DNA from: Rhizophagus irregularis
Taxonomy: Eukaryota; Glomeromycota; Glomeromycetes; Glomerales; Glomeraceae
Length of the DNA stretch: 64,000 nucleotides
Assembly: GCF_026210795.1 (NCBI RefSeq)
Contig: NC_089443.1
Coordinates: 2,852,001 to 2,916,000, forward strand
Direction of reading: 5' to 3'
Under the pieces are notes generated by a model, which was given only the letters and a program-made list of their open reading frames with translations, made no database searches and was not told the origin of the DNA. Both the position numbers and the translations under genes were made by a program. Below, piece after piece: positions 24,301 to 34,277 of this stretch; positions within the stretch are counted from its first letter, which is position 1; every line of letters begins with the position of its first letter.

Positions 24301-25730
24301 ATTTTTGAAAATACTTTTTTTTTAGGTTCTGGAAGCTAAAGCTACAGTTCTGGACTCCCATTTTAAAGGTAACACTTTGAATTTTTATTTATTTTTTTAT
24401 TTTTGTTTAGTTTTAGCAAAATATTACTAACATTTTGAAATACTTTTTTTTTAAATTGCCAGACTTTTAGATAAACCCGGACTTTGGAATTATGTAAATA
24501 GAGGAGGGAATAATATTTATTACTTTTTTAAAAAACGTTTCTAATGCTTTTCTTTTTCTTATTTTTTAAGTTGCCAAATGAACAATACAAATCGGACTTT
24601 AGAATTTAGGTAAAAAAGGAGTTGGAAGTAGGTTTTTTTATTATATTCTTTAAGAAACATTACTAATTGTTTCTTTCTTCTTTTTTTTAGGTTCCTGAAC
24701 TTTTAGATAAACCTGGACTTTGGAATTATATAAGTGGAGGAGGGAGATAATATTTATTATTTTTTTTAAGAGAAACATTTCTAAAACTGCTCTTTTTCTT
24801 TTTTTCAGGTTGCCAGATAAATAATATGGACTGAACTTGGATTTTTTTATTATATTCTTTAAGAAACATTACTGATCATTTCTTTCTTCTTTTTTTTAGA
24901 TTGCCGGACTTTTAAATGAACCTGGACTTTAGAATTATGTAAGCGGAGGAATGGATAATATTTATTATTTTTTTTTTAAGAGAAACGTTTTTAACGCTTC
25001 TCTTTTTCTTTTTTTCAAGTTGCCAGACAAATAATACGAACTGGACTTTAGAATTTAAGTAAAAAAGGTCAGAAGAGGGTTTTTTTATTATATTCTTTAT
25101 TAAAAAATGTTACTAATCGTTTCTTTCTTCTTTTTTTTAGATTGCTGAACTTTTAGACGAACCCAGACTTTGAAATTATGTAAAAGGAGGAAGGGGGGAT
25201 AATATTTATTATTTTTTTTAAGAGAAATATTTCTAACACTTTTCTTTTTCTTTTTTTTTAGGTTGCCAGACGAATAATACAAACCAGACTTTGGAATTTA
25301 AGTAAAAAAGAGGTCAGGAGTGGGTTTATTTATTATATTTTTTAAAAAACATTACTAATTGTTTCTTCTTTTTTTTAGGTTGCCGGACTTTTAAATGAAC
25401 CCAGACTTTGAATTATGTAAGTGGAGGAGAGGGGGATAATATTTATTATTTTTTTTAAGAGAAACGTTTTTAACGCTTCTCTTTTTCTTTTTTTTCAGGT
25501 TGCCAAATAAATAATATAAACCAGACTTTGGAATTTAGGTAAAAAAGAGGTCAGAGGTAGGTTTTTTTATTATATTCTTTAAGAAACATTACTAATCATT
25601 TCTTTCTTCTTTTTTTTTAAATTGCCAGACTTTTAGACGAACCTGGACTTTGGAATTATGTAAGAGGGGGAGAGGATAATATTTATTATTTTTTTTAAGA
25701 GAAATATTTCTAATGCTTTTTTTTTTCTTT
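24301..25730 (+). repeat. Intron-like cassette array, family F (left part)
   Basis: Roughly a dozen units in two alternating subtypes: (i) TTTTTTTTAGGTTGCCGGACTT then TTAGACGAACC and GACTTTGGAATTATGTAAGTGGAGG; (ii) CTTTTTCAGGTTGCCAGACAAA then TAATACGAACC and GGACTTTGGAATTTAAGTAAAAAAG. A higher-order repeat of ~230 bp is thus visible. AGAAACGTTTTTAACGCTTCTCTT joins the units. The family is broken by the 25731-32730 insertion and resumes after it. Confidence 0.8.
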
Positions 25731-25744
25731 CATCGGGAAATTTT

Positions 25745-26000
25745 TTAAGATGCAGAACTGCAGAGATCTGTAAAATTAGCAGATCTTTGCATTTTTATAT
25801 GAATTTATGCAGAAGTCTGCAATTTTGCAGATCTCCACTTTTTAATTTTTACAAAATTTTGCAATAATCTGCAATTTTACAGATTTCTGCTTTTTTTTAT
25901 GTGAATTTATGTAAAAGTCTGCGATTTTGCAGATTTCTGCTTTTCTTTTTATGTAAATTTTTGCAGAAGACTGCGATTTTGCAGATTTTTACTTTTATTT
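25745..26000. repeat. TGCAGA subterminal repeats (left)
   Basis: Several units of the type GCAGAAGTCTGCAATTTTGC followed by AGATTTCTGC and an AT spacer with TGAATTTATG, period ~65 bp. The words are nearly palindromic. They reappear, more diverged, at 32525-32712 in the other orientation. Confidence 0.7.
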
Positions 26001-26488
26001 TTCATTAAAATATTGGTTCAATTTGCAATTTTATTATTTTGATTAACTCTACTTGATTTAACACTTTAATATTTACACAAGTAAAAACACTGTTCAACCG
26101 ACATGATTGCCAGTTCAGTAATCATTGCCAATCAGATCATATAAACCAGAAATTAGTAAAGATTTGGCTGATCAGACTAGTCAATTATGGTTTATGTGCT
26201 GAATAATAATCTTTTTTAACTTCTAGCTTTAAAAAAAGTTTATTTTTTTCCTTCTTTTTTTTGTAGATACCAGCTTTTTGGATTCAATTGGTAAGTTTTC
26301 AAAGTCTTATTCTTTCGAAACCTTTATTTTTTAAAAAAAGAATTAATTTTTTTTATTTATTTTTTTAGATATCAGCGCCCTTCACTTTGGATTGTTAAGT
26401 TTCGAAAGTTTCATTCTTCAAACTTTCGAAACTTTTGTTTTTTTAAAAAAAAATTTAATTTTTTTTATTGGCAATTTCTATTTGTATA

Positions 26489-26717
26489 CGGGATGTTTAA
26501 ACACGAGTCATATTAGTAGATTAAAAATGGCATTCAAAACCTCCTTTAATGCCTTAAGTAAACTTGCAGAGCAGGTGAAAATACATATATTTATCTGTAA
26601 TATAATAAGAATAAAAAATAAAAGAGTATAATGTCGGTAGCATTCAATTTCAAATTAAAAAACAAAAAATTAGTCTATTAAAAATTATATTTATATGACC
26701 TGTGTACAAACACCCTA
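26489..26717. mobile_element. Small inverted-repeat element in family G
   Basis: The left end CGGGATGTTTAAACACGAGT and the inverted right end TAGGGTGTTTGTACACAGGT match with mismatches, both followed by CATAT. The element separates two family G units. No coding capacity; the exact ends and target duplication are unclear. Confidence 0.5.
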
Positions 26718-27216
26718 TGTAAACTTAGAAATTTTCTTTTTTATTTATTTTTTAGGTATCAGTGCCTTTCACTTTGAATTGGTAAGTTTTGAAAGTTTCA
26801 TTCTTCAAACTTTCAAAACTTTTGTTTTTTAAAAAAAAATTTAATTTTTTTTATTTATTTTTTAGGTATCGGCACCTTTCATTTTGGATTGGTAAGTTTT
26901 GAAAGTTTCATTCTTCAAACTTTCGAAACTTTTATTTTTTTAAAAAAAAAATTAATTTTTTTTATTTATTTTTTAGATATCGGTGCCCTTTACTTTGGAT
27001 TGGTAAGTTTTGAAAGTTTCATTCTTTCAAAACTACTTTTTTTTAAAAAAAATTAAATTTTTTTATTTATTTTTTTAGGTATTGGCATTCTTCACTTTGG
27101 ATTGGTAAGTTTTGAAAGTTTCATTCTTCAAACTTTTGAAACTTTTGTTTTTTTAAAAAAAAATTTAATTTTTTTTATTTATTTCAGTTTTAGGTATCGG
27201 CGCCTTTCACTTTGGA

Positions 27217-27507
27217 TAGGGTTTCAATCTGGATTCAAATCCAGATTCTCTTGTTTTTTGGACATCTGGATTTTATTTTTTTGTAACAGATGAATCCATT
27301 TTTATTAATTTGAGCCAGCACTATAAATTTGGCCAGAGCTAGCAAATTTTGCAGACAGTTAATCTTTGACGTTTAATATTAATTCCGGTCAAAATTATAA
27401 TTTTGGTCAGAGTTAAGGTCAAATTTAGAATCCGGATTCAATCCAAATTTGCAAGAGACGTTCCAGATTCTATCCGAATTGCTTTAAAAAATAGGATTGA
27501 AACCCTA
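27217..27507. mobile_element. hAT-type MITE, 291 bp
   Basis: Ends TAGGGTTTCAATC and GATTGAAACCCTA are inverted, and the flanks carry a perfect 8-bp duplication ACTTTGGA (27209-27216 and 27508-27515), the hallmark of hAT insertion. The interior has TGGATTCAAATCCAGATT words resembling the subterminal part of the hAT element at 28486, whose own terminus TAGTGTTCAGACC is similar. It may be a deletion derivative of that family. Confidence 0.75.
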
Positions 27508-28070
27508 ACTTTGGATTGGTAAATTCAAAAGTTTCATTCTTCAAACTTTCGAAACTTTTGTTTTTTTAAAAAAAAATTAATATTTTTTTTATTTATTTTT
27601 TTTAAGTATCGGTGAGACCCTTCATGTAAGTTTCGAAAAGTTTCATTCTTAAAACTTTCAAAACTTTTGTTTTTTAAAAAAAAATTAATATTTTTTTTAT
27701 TTATTTTTTTTAAGTATTGGTGAGACCCTTCACGTAAGTTTTGAAAAGTTTCATTCTTAAAACTTTCGAAACTTTTGTTTTTTAAAAAAAAATTAATTTT
27801 TTTTTTATTTCTTTTTTTAGGTATCGGCGAAACCTTTCATATAAGTTTTAAAAGTTTCATTTTTTCAAAACTTCATTTTTTTTTAAAAAACATTTTTTTA
27901 ATATTTTTTTTTATTCATTTTTTTAGATCAGTGAGACACTTTACTTTAGATCGGCAAGTTTCAAAAGGTTTATTCTTTAGAAACTTTTGAAACTTTGTTT
28001 TTTTTAAAAAATTAATACTTTTTTTTATTTTTTAGGTATCGGCGAAATCCTTCACTTTGGATCCAGTAAG

Positions 28071-28477
28071 TTTCAAAAGTTTCATTCTTTTGAAACTTTA
28101 ATTTTTTTACTTCTTTTTTTAATTTTCTTTTCTTTATTTTGTAGGTATCGGTTGCGACCTTTGGATACTAGGTGAGTTTCAAAAAGTTTCATTCTTTCTT
28201 TTCTAAACTTCAAGTATTTTTTTGTTAAATTTTTTTCTTTATATTTTGTAGGTATCAATTGGCATCGGTTGGGACTTTTGGATAGGTAAGTTTCAAAAAG
28301 TTTCATTCCTTCTTTTCAAAACTTCAAGTATTTTTTTGTTAAATTTTTTTCTTTATATTTTGTAGGTATCAATTGGCATCGGTTGGAACCTTTGGATAGG
28401 TGAGTTTTGAAAAGTTTCATTACTTTTCGAAACTTTAATTTTTTTTTAATTTTCTTTTTTTTATTTTGTAGGTATCA
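28071..28477 (+). repeat. Intron-like cassette array, family H (left part)
   Basis: Three units: TTTATATTTTGTAG, core GTATCAATTGGCATCGGTTG then GACCTTTGGATAG, then GTAAGTTTCAAAAAGTTTC and a complementary TTTTCAAAACTTCAAG tract; ~120 bp period. The last unit is split by the hAT insertion. Confidence 0.75.
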
Positions 28478-28829
28478 GTTGGGACTAGTGTTCAGACCCG
28501 TAAACCGTTAATAACAGATATCCGTTATCAATCTGGATTATCAGATATCCAGTTTGAAATTTGAACATCGGATTGCAATCCAGATTTTAAAATAGTTAAT
28601 TGGATTTAACCGGTTAGATCCGATAAAGTATTGATCTGCCAAAATGCCAAATGCCGATTTATAGTAATTTAGCGACAAGATCATGCCTATTTCTCGTTTA
28701 CATTACGCAAATATTCAAGTAATATGATTTATTCTTTCTACGCGGTTTATTCTTTCTATCATTTTTGTTTTACGTTATGCGATTTATTATTTTGTCATTT
28801 TTGTTTTACATTACGCGATTATATCATTA

Positions 28830-31387
28830 TGACTGAGATTGATATAGAACAAGAACATATTATTGATATTATTGACATAGAACAAGACTAACCTAGCCCT
28901 GGTGGTTCACCCGAAAACGAAAGCAAAAAGCAGCAGAAAAAAGAGAAGCTGGACATGGGATTATTTTGAAAAAGTAGACATTAAAGAGCAAGCAAGTGAT
29001 AAAGGAGAAGTACTTAAAAGGTGTAAACTTACTGATGCTAAAGGAAATAAGTGCGGAACTCTTTATATTAATGATGGTTCAACAGGAAATGCTATAAACC
29101 ATTTGTTAAATGAACATGAAATATTAAAGGAAGGTAAAATAAATAAGGTGCGTCTCTTTCATAAATTTTAATTTTTCTTTGTTCTTTGTAAAAACTTTAG
29201 TAATAAAAATATCACTTTTTATACAGAATCAAACGACTCTTCCTGCTGTTATTCAAGCTCACAAACACAAAGAAAGTCGCCAATGTGAACTTCGTCAATT
29301 TTTAACCGATTGGATCATTGAAGATCTCCAGCTATTATACGTAGTTCAAAGTTCTTCATTCTGGCGATTGATTAGTAAATTGGATCCGGCTTTCATAATG
29401 CCAGATGAAAAAGGCATTAAAAAAGTCATTTATAAGGCTTATAAATTTACAATGCCTGCATTGATCGAAAAAATTAAGGATGACGCGAAAAGTGTATCAA
29501 TAACTACGGATATGTGGACCGCACGTAACGGACAAGAATACATTAGTGTAACTTGTTCTTACATCGATACTAAATTCAATCTTAATGAAATTACCTTAAC
29601 AGTCAATTACGTTAGATACCCACATACCGCTCAACATGTTGCAGAAAGTCTGGAAGAAGTATTCAACGAATGGAATTTACGTGATAAAGTTTTTACAATT
29701 ACCACGGACAACGCTGCTAATATAAAAAAAGCGATCGCAAGTATGAGTAATATTAGATGGCAAGGATGCAGCGCCCACACTCTTCAACTTATAGTTGGAA
29801 AAGCATTAGTTCCAGTTAAAGCATTAATTATGCGAGTAAAAAGGTTAATCGAGTTTTTTATGCGCCCCAAGCAATCTGAACGTTTGGAGGATATACAAAA
29901 AAAATATCCGAATGCAAATTTAGAAAATGATGAACTGTTAGATGAAGCTGAAAAGGAAACAATCGTAGATATATTTTTTTCATAATATTTTTATTCTATG
30001 TTTCCTAATACTTCTATATAAAATATTACCCTTATCAATATAACACAATACCAGGATGTAAAAGATACAGCCAAATATCTCCAATTGATTAATGACGTAT
30101 CTACACGCTGGAATTCCAGCTACCTCGCTTGGGTCCATTTGCTGTATTTAAAAGGATGGATAAAAATTTTATTCAATGTTCTGTTATGTAATATGGACTT
30201 GGATTCAAAAAAAGATGCCAAACGATTAAAACAAATAATGATTACCGATGATGAATGGGATCTCATTACCGATTTAACGGAGGTACTATCAACGTTTGCT
30301 GATGCGACTGAGGACTTAGGGGAAGTAAATATGTAACGAATAGTATGCGTACGCCGATGTTAATGGAGATTATTAAAACGGTAACAACCGATTTGGCAAA
30401 CAATCAAGATTCCGATGAAGAAGAGGATGATGCATTCGAAAATAATGATGCAGAAGAAGGGCAAGATTCTACACAAAATAGTAAAATAAATGAACCAATT
30501 AATACTTTTGGTTTGCTAGATGAAGTTAAATCAAAATTATATAAAAATATAAAGAAATATTATCCAACTCTTTTCACTGAAAGCCTAATCCCTTCTATAC
30601 TTGATCCTAGATTTAAAAAACTCGATTTTTCTCCAGAAGCTCAAAAAATTGAAACTAAACGTCATTTACAAGAATTATTTAACAATGAGAAGGTGAATAG
30701 GACCCCGGATATCTCCAAAACAGGTCATAAGTCACACTTTCGGCAGATTGGCCCATTTTTCAGTCGAAAAATCGTTTTTTGTAAATATCTCGGCATCCAG
30801 TGGTCCAATTTTGATGAACTTTTTTTTAAATTGTAGAGCTAAATGAGGGCTACAAAATAAAAAAAAGTTCATTAAAATTGAATTACTGGATGCTGAGATA
30901 TTTACAAAAAACGATTTTTTGAGTTTCAGCAAAAAGGGGTGTTTTTGGCCAAAAGTCCATTATGACCTTTATTAGATATCCGGGGTCCTAGGTGAATTAT
31001 CAAAATAATCAAGCCTCTAGTTCAACTCAATCAACAACACAATCAAAATCTTCAAAAAAAAGGAAGACTTTAATGGCACGACTCTCCAAAGCTAATGTAG
31101 TGGTTATTAACGAAATTGAAGAATATCTCTAACTACCGGAAATTGCCTTAGATTCGAATCCTCTCATGTGGTGGAGAGAAAAAAAAGAGAGTTTTCCTAT
31201 CCTAAGTGGCCTTGCTCAAAAACACTTAGCAGTTTCGGCAACTTCGACTGCCAGTGAACGTCTTTTTTCTGATGCAGGGAACTTACTAACTAATAAAAGA
31301 ACGAGAATGAAACCGAAGTTATTCAAAAAAATAATGTTTCTGAAGAGAAACTCGACCAATTTTAACACAATTCACCCTGTTAATTAA
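28830..31387 (+). pseudogene. zf-BED hAT transposase, broken
   Basis: Coding blocks in order: zf-BED finger (28940-29153; SWTWDYF, then two Cys and the HLLNEH pair); after a probable intron, the RNase H-like core (29227-29970) with TTDMWT and TTDNAAN carrying two catalytic Asp, and CSAHTLQLIV; next, after another AT-rich gap, DVSTRWNSSYLAW (30085-30320); an acidic stretch; and the C-terminal dimerisation block with SATSTASERLFSDAGN and NKRTRMKP (31166-31387). The ATG near 28830 is followed by an in-frame stop before the finger, the MITE splits the gene at 30700, and a stop lies near 31130. It is therefore not functional as it stands, although the domain order is complete. Confidence 0.88.
30700..30989. 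mobile_element. hAT-type MITE copy 1 (AGGACCCCGG family), 290 bp
   Basis: Ends AGGACCCCGGATATCT and AGATATCCGGGGTCCT, flanked by a perfect 8-bp duplication AGGTGAAT (30692-30699 and 30990-30997). The interior folds on itself (CCAATTTTGATGAAC pairs with GTTCATTAAAATTG, both near TATTTACAAAAAACGATTTT). Inserted in the hAT transposase gene. A second copy lies inverted at 38158. Confidence 0.93.
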
Positions 31388-31706
31388 TACTGGGTCGGTT
31401 AAAAAAATAAAGATACATTTTAAATAATTTTCATTTTATAACTATGAAATATGAATTTTTTTTAATTTTTTATTTAAGAAATAATCGATACGTGGCTTTG
31501 GATAATTAATTGTGTTACATGAACTGTTACATACCCGCTATCTACCCGCTATTTACCTGTTAAGTAACCTTTTATAATAACGGTTGAACCGGTTTGGACC
31601 TGATTTAGAAACTGGATAGAAAATTCTTTAAAATTTTTAATTCGGTTTTAGATTTTACTATTGGATAGATCCGGTTTACCCATTATCAATCCAGGTCTGA
31701 ACACTA

Positions 31707-31970
31707 GTTGGGACCTTTGGAAAACCTGTGATAAGTTTCAAAAAGTTACATTAACTTTTCGAAACTTTAATTTTATTAATTTTCTTTTCTTTATTTCAGA
31801 AAGGCTAGCGTAACCTTTGAAACAAAACCTGTGATAAGTTACACTAACTTTTCGAAACTTCAGGTATTAGTTGCGACCTTTGAATAGGTGAGTTTTGAAA
31901 AGAATTATATTCTTTTCAAAACTTCAGTAATTTTTTTGTTTTTTAATGAACTTTACTAACGTATTCTCTT
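31707..31970 (+). repeat. Intron-like cassette array, family H (right part)
   Basis: Two to three units continue after the hAT element with GGGACCTTTGG, GTGATAAGTTTCAAAAAG, a stem and CTTTATTTCAG-type tracts, then CGACCTTTGAATAGGTGAGTTTTGAAAAG. Confidence 0.65.
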
Positions 31971-32340
31971 TTTGTAGGTTTATGGCTTCCTGGTGCTTTC
32001 TGAATTGAACTTCAAAGGTATCCTTCAAAGTTCTTTAATTTCTTTTATTTTCTTTAATGAAATATCAATTAACATCTTATTTCTCTTTTTATACTGTAGG
32101 TCAGCAACTTTTTGGATAACATCTGGAACTTGAAAAAAAATAAAGATTTTCAAGGAAATGAAATTTGTAGATCTGCGACTTCTTGGATTGCACCTGGATG
32201 GAACTTCGAAGGTATTCTTCAAAGTTTAAATGTTATTTTTTTTAATAAAACATTACTAATTAACTGAAGTTTTTACTTTTATACTTTTAGTAGGTCTACA
32301 AGTTTCTGAACGCTTCCTAAATGCAAATTTAAATGGTTGT
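31971..32340 (+). repeat. Intron-like cassette array, family I
   Basis: Three longer units (~110-130 bp): CTTTTTGTAGGT, cores such as TTATGGCTTCCTGGTGC, GAACTTCAAAGGTATCCTTC and a tract with ATGAAATATCAATTAAC. Weakest family; homology between units is partial. Confidence 0.5.
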
Positions 32341-32524
32341 TTGTTGAAATCGAACCAACTGGAATAATATCTAAACCATTAACAACATATAAATTACAGT
32401 AGAATTTTCGCTATTAGTACATTAATAAAATAGTATAGTAAAGTAATAAATTTGTAGTGCGTTTAATTAATAAATTGATGTTAAATAATGCTAAAATAAC
32501 AATCAAAATTTGTATAATTTATTA

Positions 32525-32712
32525 TTATTTGATGAATTTTGCAGATTTTTATTTTGTAAAATATGTGCAGAATTTAATAACAAAAATCTGTGCAGAACTT
32601 TGTTATTTATAAAATCTGCGCAGTTTTTTATTGGATTTTTCCTCTGATGTTTTGCGCCAGGGTATAAGATCTGTGCAAATATAATTTCTGAAAATCTGCG
32701 CAGATCTGCTCC
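32525..32712. repeat. TGCAGA subterminal repeats (right)
   Basis: Degenerate TGTGCAGAATTT / AAATCTGCGCAG words, inverted relative to 25745-26000 and just inside the right end of the 7 kb segment. Confidence 0.55.
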
Positions 32713-32730
32713 CCAAAAAATTTCCTGATG

Positions 32731-33022
32731 TTTTTTTAGATTGCTGGACAAATAATACGAACCAGATTTTGGAATTTAAGTAAAAAAGAGGTCAGAAGTA
32801 GTTTTTTTATTATATTCTTTAATAAACGTTACTAATCATTTCTTTTTTTTTAGGTTGCTAGACTTTTAGAAGAACCCAGACTTTGGAATTATGTAAGTGG
32901 AGGAAGGGATGATATTTCTTATTTTTTTTGAGAAACGTTTTTAACGCTTTTCTTTTTCTTTTTTTTATCTTTTTTTTTATTTTATTTTTGAATTTTAGAT
33001 GAATCAGGTTTTGGGTATATGT
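32731..33022 (+). repeat. Intron-like cassette array, family F (right part)
   Basis: Family F resumes with TTTTTTTAGATTGCTGGACA, then AATAATACGAACC and GATTTTGGAATTTAAGTAAAA, followed by two more units (GGTTGCTAGACTTTTAG; GATGAATCAGGTTTTGGG). The array ends at the MULE-like MITE. Confidence 0.75.
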
Positions 33023-33265
33023 AAGGTTGCTGGAGAAACTAGAGGGTTTTGGCAAGTTGGCAAAATGCCAAAATAGTAAAACTTTGCTAAAACTATATGA
33101 AAGTTATATTAAAAAGTTAGCGAAACTCTGAAGAATAGCGAAACCTGACAAAACTTATTATAAATTCCGAAACTGCCAAAACCTTGCTAAAACTATAATA
33201 AAACTATAGTAAAATCTTGGAGAAACTAATTGTAGAATTTTGGAGAGGTTTAAGCAGGCAACCTT
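33023..33265. mobile_element. MULE-like MITE copy 1 (AAGGTTGC family), 243 bp
   Basis: Ends AAGGTTGC / GCAACCTT, flanked by a 10-bp near-perfect duplication (GGGTATATGT, 33013-33022; AGGTATATGT, 33266-33275; one mismatch). The interior is built of short GAAACT, GGCAAAATGCC and CTATAGTAAAA words. The 9-10 bp duplication suggests Mutator-like mobilisation. An inverted second copy is at 40707. Confidence 0.8.
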
Positions 33266-33275
33266 AGGTATATGT

Positions 33276-34265
33276 GACTGATAGGTAACTGATAGGTGGA
33301 TAATTGGTATATACAAGTAGATTTTGTATTATTTAAAGCGATAAAGAGTTTAACTTGCAGTGCAATTTAGTACAATTGAGTGCAATTCTAGTATAAATGT
33401 AAACACTAACGGACTAATCAATTTAAAATCAATAATTACCTAAATAGCCAATAAAAATTAATAGCTATTGTTAATCACATGATAATGCAATTTTTTATTT
33501 ATTTATCTATCTTTCACGTTTATTTTTTTTCTCTTAAACCTTTTCTCTTAAAATTTTTATTTTATTGTTTTATGTAAAATAAATATGAAGGTATATTCTA
33601 TACTGATATTCTTCTTCTTTTATTATATTTTTAACACTTCTTTTCTCTTCCTAATATAATATGTTTCCTCCTACTAACATTTGTTTTTACTAATATATTT
33701 TGCTTCATTCTAAACATTTTTTTTATTAATATTTATACATACTAACATAACGTTTATACTAACATGTTCTATTAGTTACTAACTATTTTTTATAATGTTT
33801 CTTTTTTTTACTAACTTGTAGATAACAGATAAATGCCTATTAACCTACCAACGTATAAAAGAAGATTTATATGCATTTCACATAATTTTAATTGTGTTTA
33901 TATAGCTAGAATAATTGTTTTGTATTTTTTGTAATATTTTTTTAATATTTATTAATAAAATAAAATAACATAATTAAATGAATTAATATTATAATTAAAT
34001 TAAAATTAAAATTTTATTAGCATAAATATTGTATTTTTTTTTACTTTTTTTTATTTTTCAGCTATCCGATATGTGTGAAAATTATACAATATTGTAAATA
34101 TCAGTTTTATTGGTACATTTCAGATACATATAGAATACTTATCAGATATTTATCTGATAAGTATATGATATATATTATAGACAAACATAGCTTGAGCTTG
34201 AATTTTATTAATTAATGCTGAAATGACTTTAGAAAACACAGAGTATTCTAAAAAGCACTGTAACA
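33276..34265. other. AT-rich spacer
   Basis: About 1 kb with ACTAAC-rich and TATATAC-rich sequence and no gene or bounded element that I can see. Confidence 0.5.
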
Positions 34266-34277
34266 AGTGCAGAACTA

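Larger units (their letters stand above)
26250..28070 (+). repeat. Intron-like cassette array, family G
   Basis: About ten units: TTTATTTATTTTTTAG, core GTATCGGCGCCTTTCACTTT then GGATTG, GTAAGTTTCGAAAGTTTCAT, a loop, and ATGAAACTTTCGAAAC-type complement, then a poly-A/poly-T tract. Each unit has a strong hairpin just after the GTAAGT. Interrupted by two small elements at 26489-26717 and 27217-27507. Confidence 0.8.
28486..31706 (+). mobile_element. hAT DNA transposon, 3.2 kb
   Basis: Terminal inverted repeats TAGTGTTCAGACC / GGTCTGAACACTA and a perfect 8-bp target duplication GTTGGGAC (28478-28485 and 31707-31714). Removing it restores one uninterrupted family H core. It carries a zf-BED/hAT transposase gene and itself contains a 290-bp MITE (30700-30989). 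Confidence 0.95.
25731..32730. mobile_element. ~7 kb segment with inverted ends, inserted in family F
   Basis: The left end CATCGGGAAATTTTTTAAGA and the inverted right end CATCAGGAAATTTTTTGGGG are near matches. Both are followed inward by several TGCAGA/TCTGCA subterminal repeats (25750-26000 and 32525-32712). The outer flanks are two halves of one family F unit: a T/C-rich tract on the left and TTTTTTTAGATTGCTGGACA on the right. The interior contains families G, H and I of the cassette array plus the hAT element and MITEs. I infer either one large non-autonomous element that carried the cassettes, or two independent terminal fragments. Confidence 0.5.

Noticed and set aside
31146-31165. tRNA B-box-like word GATTCGAATCC
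   Set aside because: Lies inside the hAT transposase coding region (LDSNP) and no cloverleaf can be drawn around it.
18005-33022. Interpretation of the whole cassette array as one expressed protein gene
   Set aside because: Core lengths vary modulo three and many cores contain stops in all simple joinings; kept as a repeat with splice-like borders instead.
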